Shown piece by piece: positions 45,901-57,900 of a stretch of 64,000 nucleotides of DNA. The notes beneath the pieces are model-generated. The model was given only the letters and a program-made list of their open reading frames with translations, made no database searches and was not told the origin of the DNA. Within the stretch, counting starts at the first letter, position 1, and each line of letters starts with the position of its first letter. A program made the position numbers and the translations under genes. Source of the stretch: Endomychus coccineus (taxonomy: Eukaryota; Arthropoda; Insecta; Coleoptera; Endomychidae); NCBI GenBank assembly GCA_958510875.1, contig OY294067.1:252913736-252977735 (forward strand), given 5' to 3'.

Positions 45901-48900
45901 ATGAAAATTATATACTTGGAAGTTGTTTGTCATGTTAAAATGAATATTTTCCCAAAAATCAATATTTTTAAAACAATCTGAAAAATTGAAACGTATAGAT
46001 AAGACCTAAATAAACTTTTATTCATTAATTATTTTTCTGAAAATGAATATTTTGGGACGCTCATTATGAATCCATCATTGACATTTCTTCATTCAAAATG
46101 GTTACATAGCAAAAAGATTAAAAGTGATGTCAACGACTTTAGTGAATTTTTTGGGTAAGTTTTTGTTAATATGTCGCCATTTTGAATTAAGAAATTGTAA
46201 TGACGGATTCATAATAAGCGACCCACCAAAAAAACCCTGAATAATAAATATCACTAAAAATCGGATTGATAGAACGAGTTATCTTAATTTTATCCATTTT
46301 ATGAGGCGTCGGCGCGACCGAATTTCAGATTGTCTCGGAAAAGTCGCCCATATCACGGAAAATATGCATTTTGGGAAAAATTATAATCAATGAAAAAATG
46401 TTTAGTTAGGTTTTATCTATACGCTTCAATTTTTTGGATTATTTAAAAAATGTCCTTCCTACCTCTCCTCCTATTCAAAGTAAAAGTGATTTTTTTCGGT
46501 TTTTCTTGAAAACCAGGAAAATATTGATTTTTGGAAAAACTTCTGGTGACAAAAATGGTCATTTTAACATGACAAATAACTTCCAAGTATAATATTGAAT
46601 TTTTTTTAAATTGACTATTTTTCATTTTTGAAATAATTTTTTTTTTAAGGGCTGAAACACGGAAGGGTTACTTTTTCGAGAAAATGACTACAATAAAAAG
46701 CTTTTTTAGGTTGAAAACTGAAAAATACTTAGTGAAAACGTGTCAAAATAAGAAACAAATAAGTATTTTTCTGGTTTTAATCTAAATTTTCTCGAAAAAG
46801 TATCCCATTTCTAAGGCAAACGGTTATTGGCCAATAAATTGGCGTTAAAAAAAACCGGGGTTCCGAACTTTCCACATATCCTGGACACCATGAACCATCA
46901 AAATCCAAATTTACCGCGAAGATTGGTAATAGGATCATTTTCTGACTGGACTATAATGAACTAAATGTTTCAATACTGTTAAATATAATACCTACTAAAC
47001 ATTAACGACCATAAAGTTTATAATTCGTTAAAAATACCAACACCACCAAAAGGAAAGCAAACATAATGTGAAATTGGAATTTAGTTTTATTGAATACTGC
47101 TACAATTCTCCACGTTCTCACTTAATTTCCTTGTTCAAGATTGAATCCCTATGTTCGAGATCTGGAATTCTGCAATATTTCAGAATTGGACGATAATATT
47201 AGATTGAAAATATTACAACTTAGAAATCAGAACGAACCTGAATTTGATGGAATGTTGGTGCCAAATAGACTGAAAGAGATACCGTTTAATATATTGGCGG
47301 AATTCAGAAGAAGAATATCCGCCGAAAGGAAAGGGATTTTCATAGAGGATTTTGACGAAGAGGATTATGATATGAAACGAAAATATGGGAACAGATGTCT
47401 CAAACAAATTCATACGAAAATATTTCAAAGATGTAAAAGTGCTTCTAACAATCTGATATTGGAAGATGTGCTTGACGAAAAATATTTAGCACATTTTGAG
47501 TAAGTTTCTCTAGGTAGTATTTATGATATTCGGATTTTAAATTCATGCTACATATTGCCCCATCCACGTGTATTAAAATAGATAGGAAAATCGAGTTTTC
47601 TGTTCTGACGAATGTAAAAATCAGGTATATCACGAATAAAACCAAGTTTTGAACATGGCACCTCAGGGAGATGAATGTTACTGTTAATATGTTCTTAATG
47701 TTTTTTGCCTTATTACCAGCCACACCTCAGTCCCTAGTGATTTTTTGTGCATTCCAGTCAGATGGTTTACACTCTAGTCCCCTGTACTAGTCTGTACAGG
47801 TTCTTCACCGGTTGGGTCATGTACTCTTCGGGGATAGCATAGGCTGTTCGAATATTAATTTTCTTTGCGATCTGATGCTTCGCATTTTGACAGCATGTGT
47901 TTTGCTATTTCTGTCCCTTTACCGCATTGTCTGCATGAAAGATTTTCATTATACCACTTTGTGAGGTGTCCCCTCATTGGACTGTGACCAGAGAGGATAC
48001 CTATCATTGTTCTGACCTTGTTTCCACCAATACTCTCTATGTTACAAGGTTTGCGCGCTGTATCGAGACGTCACAAGCTAGGGGCTATACTGCAGCCGTT
48101 CGTTAGGACACAACGCTACAATATCGAGAGTAGAATAAAAGTTTTATTTATTTTTAGGACATATACAATACAGCGTGTTCCATCTCAGACGAGCCACCCC
48201 GTATATTTCTTATCCCATAGTGAGTGGAAAAATCTCCCGAAACACGTCGAATGAATTTGTTTGGGGGACATCTTTTGACGTATATTTCAGGCTTGAACGA
48301 GCAACCCCCTAATAGGGGGCGCTTCAACCCCTCAAAGTGAATAGGGGAGAGGGGTTGAGTGATACGTCATTTGGAAGGTCTTGAAAGCCTCTTCACAACG
48401 GTGTATGAAAAACGTAAATTTGATGAACCGTTTTCGACAAAAATTAATTTTGTTGCTCGAATGCGCCACCTTGAATATTTTGGTTATTTGTACAATGTAC
48501 AAGCTCATTTTTATTAAGCCTTTTTTACAAACTTAAACAATCTTCAAAAAATCACATTCGTAAAAAAATTGAATTGTGTTGTCATGCTTACAATGAAAAA
48601 ATTAAATCTGCGTGTTTAAATCAAATGTTCAAATTGTCCTCCATTGACTTCCATACAATAATACAATCTTGACTGAAAACTTAACATGGTTAAGCATAAT
48701 TGGAGTTATTTGACGACACTCATTTACAATTCGTTGGCGTAGTTAGTCCAAATTTTCAGGCACAAAAATTTTGGACTTAAGATGTCCCCACAAGAAGAAG
48801 TTCACAGGCTCCAGGTCAGGAGATCGGGCAGGCCACTCCATAGGACCTCTTCTTCCAATCCAACGACCGGGGTATTGCAAATTGAGGTATTGGCGAACTT

Positions 48901-51900
48901 GTGCGGCGTAGTGAGGAGGAGCTCCGTCTTGTTGGAAATGCAATTGTTGTTCAAATAGTAGAGGATCGTTTTCTAATTGTTTAGTTATTAACGGATCAAT
49001 CGTATTTTCCAACATTTCAAGATAAATTTCGTCATTTAAATTACCAGGAATAAACAGAGGTCCAATTAGGTGGTCTCCCAACATTCCTACCCAAACGTTT
49101 AGCTTTTCCCGATGTTGAGTGTGAGCTTCTCGAAATACATGAGTATCCCTCCAAATTCTACAGTTATGCCGGTTAACCTCTCCATTAAGTAAAAAAGTGC
49201 ATTCGTCAGAAAAGCAAACGTTGTACAAGAAATTTGGGTTATTGTTGATACGCTCGACCAAAATTTTGCAAAACCCTTTGCCTTCGATCCCAATCATCAC
49301 CATTTAATTCCTGAATTAATTTAATTTTGTACGGATGGAACTTGTGTTTATGTAAAATTCTGAAACCGTTAGATTGGCTAATACCGGAAGCTGCAGAAAG
49401 CTGTCGTATAGATTGCGTGTTTGGCATAAGTTGGACATGTCCCAATACCGCCACAGCTGCTCCTTCATCATTAACAATTCCAATGGGTGCCCTTTTTGTA
49501 TCCATTACTGAACCCGTCTCCACAAATTTTGAAATCAATTCCATTACGTACTTAAGGCGAACGCTACGTTCAGGATGGTTTTCGTTAAATATCCTTGCAG
49601 CCGCTCGGGCATAATTTTGATTTTGGTAATAAAGGCTAACCAGCTCAACACGTTCTTGCAATGTGTACACCATATTTTTTGAAATTTTAAACAAATCAGC
49701 AAAGTAGTCAACAGATTGATTAAAATCATGAAATGATCGAAGAAACGTTAAAACCAGATAAACACCTTCTAAGAACAAAAAATGAAGGCAACATAAGAAA
49801 ATGTTTTGCTGTTTTTTTATTTATTAGTTTGAGAGAATGTTTTATTGTATGGAAGTCAATGGAGGACAATTTGAACATTTGATTTAAACACGCAGATTTA
49901 ATTTTTTTCATTGTAAGCATGACAACACAATTCAATTTTTTTACGAATGTGATTTTTTGTAAAAAAGGCTTAATAAAAATGAGTTTGTACATTGTACAAA
50001 TAACCAAAATATTCAAGGTGGCGCATTCGAGCAACAAAATTAATTTTTGGCGAAAACGGTTCATCAAATTTACGTTTTTCATACACCGTTGTAAAGAGGC
50101 TTCCAAGACCTTCCAAATGACGTATCACTCAACCCCTCTCCCCTATTCAATTTCGAGGGGTTGAAGCGACCACTATTAGGGGGTTGCTCGTTCAAGCCTC
50201 AAATATAAGTCAAAAGATGTCCCTCAAACTGAATCATTCGACGTGTTTCGGGAGATTTTTCCACTCACTATGGGATAAGAAATATACGGGGTGGCTCGTC
50301 TGAGATGGAACACCCTGTATATATATCTTACTAAGTTGGAACCATATGGAAAACTTCTTTATTATTAATTTTAGGAAACAAGTTATTCTTCATAAAAAGT
50401 TCTGCATGTTCTAAAATCGAAAATACAATCATCAGATATTAAATTTTTTCAGTCGTATACGCGGTTTGTCAAAAAAATATGAAGTTTACTCAAGAGTAAA
50501 TTACCTTCATATTTGACAATATCGAAAATTGTTATAAAGAAAAGTTGATCAACAAAAAATTGCGTTCAAATATGAAATTACATCCATTTACATTGAAAAA
50601 TTAGGTTTTTCTCCAAATGACATTAAAAGCGGCCTTTTAATGACACTTGGCAGGCTTAGAAGTTGTACTTTTAATGCCTAGGCAGAAAAAGTCCACTTTT
50701 ACTGCCTAGGCAGAAAAAGTTCGTTGCTAGGCATCCTTCCAAGTAATAATTTAAATCAAACTGGTTATTAAAATTGACAATGACATTAAGAAAACTCAAA
50801 ATGATGCTGATGATAATAAACTGGTTTTATTGCATTAAATCTACAAACTACAACACGAAATTTTTATTTATTAGATATATTTATGGTCAATTGTGAACAA
50901 TTATTTAATACAATTGAACTCTGTCCACTTCCCTCCTTTCCAGTAAAATTAACAACTTTAGTATCCACACTTGATACAAACGTCATCAGCGGTAAACATA
51001 GTAACGCAGGGCCCAGTTACCTTTAATAAAATAATTTAGTTATTTGGATATTGATAATGAAACGCAATTTAAATATGAAAAAGTCGATTTTGCGTGGAAT
51101 TGGAACAAATTTGAAGAAAAAATTATATGTTTCACACGGCAGAAAAGCAGATTTAATGCCTTGGCGCGGCATTAAATCTTGTGCTTTTATGCCTAGTAAA
51201 ACAAATAACTATTTGTTATTTCTTACTAATCCTTTTATTTTGCATGAACATGTATCTCTTGTGATTATGAAACACATGATAACTAATACTAGAAATAAAT
51301 AGAAATTTATTTTTCACTCATTCCACTAATGCCTCGACATATCCGCCCTATCGGTCAATACATAAATCATTTGTATGTCAGTGCATCCTAGATTACATAT
51401 AACTACAGTTAAATTTTTTGCATTGATTTTGTAAATGGATTGCATATTTGAACGTAGTTTTTAGTTCTGATCAACTTTTCTTTATAACAATTTTCGATCT
51501 AAAATATAAAGGTACTTGCTCTTGAGTAAAATTTATTGACCAACCGCGTATACGACTGAAAAAATTTGATATCTGATGATTGTATTTTAGATTTTAGAAC
51601 ATGCAGAACTTCTCTTATAACATAACATGTGAAACCTTCTGAATTTTGTAAATGAATAATTAAAGGCAGAATTCTTATTTATCTATATAGTATGATAAAA
51701 ATACCTTGTGGCATAAGATATAACGTTGTTATTTGAATTTTTTCTAGGAAACTCGTGAAAACGGTCATATCGAATTTTATAAACTGGTTTCGATGGCATC
51801 CTAGAATTAATCATCCACTTCCCGAAATAAAGAAATATACAGATACTCGATCGAGGAACACACCTCAAGAAATTTCAACTTCAGTGAAATTACTCATTAA

Positions 51901-54900
51901 AATTTATAATGGAATCAATATCCCCGAGAGAAATTCGTCTGCTTTCAAAGAAAACCGAATGTCACATGAAAACCTTAATGAGAATCTCGATCTGGTCAAG
52001 CCCTTCGTGGAGGTTAGATACAACGATCTGATAGATAGAACATCAACTAAAGAAGGATCTAATCCAACTTGGAATGAAGAACTGTTCTTAGAACTTGAGT
52101 AAGTAGTTGATGGTGAAAAATATGCTAATCACAGTGCAAATAATTTGGTAAAAGATATAGAATAGACTTTTTACATTATTTGATGAATGAACATGCGAAA
52201 ATGAAAACTTTATTGGCTTTATTGGGAAAAAACTTATATATAGAGGTAATCAATTTTTTTACTTGTCTATTTTCTTAATAACAACACAAAGAAAGGTAGG
52301 TATAATTTTTCTAGCGATGGCAAATCATAAATTTCAACTTATGAAATGCCGGAACATTTCCAAAAAGTGTGTCTTTAAAAATCAAGACCAATTGCCACAC
52401 AAATGAATTCAATTGATATGTTATATGTATTTTGTTAATTTTATAGTTCCATTTTTGATCCCTCAAAATAGCAATTACGTTAATTATCACAAGACCCATT
52501 GTTTTTCCTAATAATATCATGACATCAAATAAAGAGTCTATAGAGATTTATTGGCAGTTCAATTAATTATTAATTGATAGTTCTACGATTCGGCAATGCT
52601 AAAATTAAAAAGCATTTATTTCCTTCAACCGTTGAAGTGTAACATCTTTTCAAAGTAAGTTCTAAGTAAAAGGGGAACATGTATTGGACCTCACAAACAG
52701 TTATAGTGCCCTTAACTAGGAAAATGAGGTTGGACAAACTAGATCCCCTTTCCCTGCTGGGTGAAACTCTACCATTTGAGGAAAAGGCTACATATCTGGG
52801 GGTAACTCTACATAAGTTGTCTTATGGATACGCAGACGCGTATGTGGAAATTCTTGGGGTGCTGGTCCCAAACAAATATTCTGGGTGTAACGTCATGTTC
52901 ATCAGACATATGCTAATTTATTGTGCCTTAGCTTTACGAACGACCGGAGCTAAACCAGTACCCTCTATTACAGAGGATGTTGGCTATGCTCACTAGATTA
53001 TTAAAACAAGCATGCCTGACTATTACCGGAGCCATCCTACTCGACCTACCTCCTCTTCACAAATATTTGGAAAAAGAGGCCATATGGTCAACATACAGAA
53101 TTACGTAAGTAAACACTGCCAGGCCACGAGTAGGCTTTATAAAGCGGAATAGGCTGCTGGGAGACCTGGAAAGTCTGTTGGTTCACAGAGGTCTCCAAAA
53201 CTTCCCTAGGCAATGGAGCCGGACTATACGGTTGCAACCCTAAGACTTAACTATCTAATAGTCTTGGCGTTACTTATCAACGACAAGTCCATGCCATTGA
53301 GTTTCATGCTCAAGAGGGAGAACAAAGGCAACGTGCTCGCAGTTCAATAAAAATCTCCGATAGCCAAGCAGCTCTCGAAACAGTTGGCTCCTACCGTTAC
53401 AACTCACAAAAGGTATGGTAACTGTCAAACAGCTTGCATGCCTAGACAACAAAAACAAAGTGACTCTGATCTGAATACCCGAACACTTGGGCGTGGAGGG
53501 AAATGACGCAGCAGACTCTGGCAGGCAGGGTCAGTCTCAAAATTTATCGGACCAGAACCAGTGCTTGGTGTATCTGCAAGCAAAGCTATATAAGTAAAAT
53601 ACTTGAGGTAAACCTTACCAGAATTAGCCCACTCTAAAGCGTTTATTATAAACCCTTAGAGAAACAAGAGCTAAAGTACTTCTAGAGCAAAGCATGTTAA
53701 ACCTACGTACTCTAATGCGTCTATACACATAGAAAGACTTGGCTTAGTGGATGACGTTCAATGTCGACTATGTCTCGAAGAAGATGAAACGGCGGAACAC
53801 GTTCTCTTAGAATGGCCAACTGAGGGAAGAATTAGATCTGAGATGTTCGGAAAGACATCTCTGACCAGAAGATCTGAACAAAACCTCAACCAGCAAAATC
53901 ATTTGCCTTATCAAAAGACTGAATTTGCTGGGTGAACTATAATTATAAGTAAGCCACAATAGACCAACTTACTCACAAGACACCTAAACCGAAGGGGAGT
54001 GGCCTACATCAATCGGCATCTTGTCCCGAAAATGAAGAAACAAGCAATCATTCAAAGCACAAAGCGTTCTATTGGTCTGCATGCAGCAATGAGTACAAGA
54101 ACTGTTAAGTGAAAACACTTCATCCGTATTAAATTAAAGAGCACGAACAAAAAGTTCCGGATTGTATGCTTACTCAAATGGCTGAAGAGCAGTTGCAAAA
54201 GGACACAACTAAGAAATAGCCATAATGGAAATGAAACTATCCCGGATTTATGCTAGAAAGTGCCGCAGTTAATTTCTAGAATGAAAAGTTATTAGCAAAA
54301 TGAAATTTATTATTTTGGCGCTTATTGTATTGGTCGTTTTCTTGATGAATAAAATAATGTCCTCTGGAATAAAAAAATAAGCATTCATTCTGATCATGTC
54401 TGTAAACTATGTAAGGTTTTAGTAAGGCACGACCATACGAAGCAACTGTTACTAATTCTTATGCCTTTTGTGAATTTACTTTCAGGTCATTACATTCCGA
54501 CTACCTGAATCCAAATTCTTTGAATGGCTCCGTATGGTTTGACATTTTCGACAACATTGGTGGAAATAATAGTACAAATGGAAATAAAAATTGGTTAGGT
54601 TCTCTAGAAGTACCTCTGTCTGCTATTTGTTCCGGAAATGCCGTAAGAAAAGTTCCAACTATTTTCAGTTACATGTAACTAATTTAATTTGTAAATCGAG
54701 GCAAGATAAGAAAAACAATGAGGAATGAGCTAGAGATTTTTTCTTTTTAGATGGAAGGTCATTTTAAAATCAGATTGCCTGATATAATTCTGGGATACAA
54801 AAAACACGAGGAAAATTATATTAACCGGTCACCAACAAGAATAACGCAGCAGAACATTTCAATGCACTCAGCTTATCTTGTTCTAAAATTATCGGTTGAG

Positions 54901-57900
54901 CCCAATATACCTAAATTATCACCGAGTATCGTAAGTACTTTAATCAATAACCTTAATAATTAAAATCCGATCATGTTTCTATATATTTTCAAGACAATAT
55001 TCTGATTAATTATTATCGTCCAACCGAATTAAGAGACTATGTATGCTATGTTACATTAGAATTTGTTTGCTTTTATCTCCGATTCGAAGAAACATTTTCT
55101 CTTGAGCTCTGCAACCTGCAACTGCCAAAAACTTCTAAGACATCATAATGACTGATTCTAGATATAAGATTATGTACAGTTTTGGAAGATGAAACAAACA
55201 TGGAGACCTATATAAATATATTATAATTGAAATAGAACCTAAGATCCGGACATCATCAGCCTCTTCTGACGCTCCGGATGAAAATGATCTGCTTTTGTGT
55301 TTGGTTATTTTCCACATAGCCTTGGTGGAGGAGCGTTCTTGAATACTTGTTTTTTTCAGAACTTGACTAAGCGTTTTTTGATACCCTTTTATATCTTATA
55401 GAGGGTAGTGACCCCAAAAGAACGAGTTCTAATTACATGTATTCCATATTTTTCTTCATATCTAACGATACGACGTAACAGTGTCGTACCTTTAATTCAT
55501 TGTTACGAGAAACACCTCCATGTATGAGGCTCATTAATTGGCGCTTAGGTATGCCTTACGAACTACATAATATTTCGGAATAGCTTGATGTATCTTCATA
55601 ACTATCATGCAATAAAAATGAATTAGAGCTATTCATAGAGATTCTTTCGTTCACAATAAAAATTAGTGTGTTGTGAAAATTTTCTCGATTATGAAATTAA
55701 TAGAGGAGACAAGATAACAAAACGTGATGGATCCATATTTGAGTTTCCTAAAAAAAACTTCCAAAACTTGTTCAATATTGCGTACCTACTATTCTTCCGA
55801 ATCGATATTTGTATTTGCCAAAGAAAGTTTCAATCGAACTAAACATCCTGAAGAAAGAGGAAAAAAAAATTAAAATTTTACATTCATCTAAATGTGTATG
55901 GCTTGAAGGAAAAGTAGACTTTGTTCAAAGTGGCTTCAATTTGATTTTATTATCAGTCATATGAATTCATTCAATTCAGTTTATCAATTGTAAAAGAGTG
56001 GAGATTTAACTTTGTCAGATTCCAACTAATACCCGGTTATTTCAAATGTCATACGGTAATTGAGTTACATTCTTTATTAAGTAATTTTGAACGTTATTCA
56101 CAGACGAATACCATTTGAACACAACGCGCTTCGAGTAGTAGAGTCGGCCCGAATTGGGCACGTAGCAAATTCTACATAATCGCAAACCTCTCAAGTAGGC
56201 TATGACCTACCAAAGACGTTGAAAATTAAAATGATCTTTTAAAGTCTCTTTCTACCCACGTTACCGTACGTCAAGACTTACTCAGGGCCGTATTTAAGAT
56301 CTGTAGACCCCTAGGCTGAACATGTGGTGCGGGTCCTACTTAGGGGGATTTTTCATCATTAACCTGCAGAAATCACATTCTGGGGCAAAATTATAACTAA
56401 AAACTTGAAAGAAGAAAGAAAATTTTATTTTTGTAATGTAGAAAATTTTACTATACAATATTTAGAAGTTAATGAATTAACTAGATAATAAATATGGACA
56501 GAAACGAAAATCATTAAGGTATATAAGGTACACGATGTATTAATTAACATTACTATAAACAATCAACAACTATATTTAAAAAGAAAACAACGTTGTTCAT
56601 ATCTGTCATAGATTACATAGGCAGCCTATGTAATTTAAAAAATGAAATATTGTAATTTTAACATCTTGATGTAAGATAAAAGAAAGGAATTTAACAAACA
56701 AGCAAACTTAAATGAATTTGTCAACCAATCTTACATTAGTGACTAATTGGTTTGCTCCTACACTTCATACTAATGAAGCTGTTTATAATATGTTCATAAT
56801 TTAATTGTCTTAAAATATCACTCTCAATGCTGAGCAAAGCGAAAGCGTTGAGCCTGTCTTGTAACATGGAGGTTCGAAGTCTGTTTTTTATTAACTTCAA
56901 TTTTGAAAATGACCTTTCTCCACTGCTGTTTGTGACCATAAGTGACAGGTACATTCTTAGAGCGACCTCGATATTTGGGAAACAATCTTTGACGTTTTCT
57001 TTTAGGAGGAGTTCATAAATCAACCTCTCTTGACTAATGACTTTTTCATTTTCCTTATCTTCTTTTTGAAACTCGTGGTAAAAAGCCTTGAACTGAATCA
57101 GTTCATTTGCCAATTGATTGTCTAAGTAATTGTTATATGTTTCTACTAAGTTTTGAGCTGCTGCAATTATCTCTTCTTCAGTAAGAACTTGTTGAGAAAT
57201 CCAAAACGGGTATTAACTAGTTTATATGCTTCAAGCCTCTGCTGCAATGACGATTCAAATTGATCTATGACTGGAAGAAAACTCTGGGTCCGAAATTTTT
57301 CTGAAGGAGTCAGCACAACTTCTGGTGCTTGGATAGAGTCAAGAGGCGCCAAACGGACGTTTATTTTGCGCTTCCGCTGTTTTTCACTCTCATACTCAGT
57401 GCGATCAACCAACTCAGCAGCTTTCACCTCATATTCTTCGAAGGAATCTCGTTTTGTTTTTATAAAGCTTGATAGCGATGACAGTGCTAAGGCGGCTGTG
57501 TTCACGTCCAATCTAGAGTTTCACTGGTTTTGTTTACTTGTCCCAAGATATCATCCCAAAATACTGTGTAGAGCCCCGTTTCCATCTTTGATATTTTGTT
57601 ATACGTAAAAGACGTCGATGCAGATGCAGTTATCCAATATGCATCGACGTATTTTATGATTATATAAACTATTTTTTATTTTAATTAATTGAAAAAAAAA
57701 AATAAACAAAATGTGGTGCGGGCCCCTTTGTGGTGCGGGCCCATAGGCTCCAGCCTAGGTAGCATATGCTTAAATACGGCCCTGAGACTTACAGCGCTGT
57801 ATAAGCGTCCAGCTTGGTAATCACGCCATTTGACAACCGATATATCCTTTATAAATGTCCCATTAAGGATTAAATCAATGTTATAGGGTAGAATAGCATT

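Noticed and set aside
49327..49614. Plus-strand open frame of 95 codons
   Set aside because: It is the antisense shadow of the rosa-type transposase.
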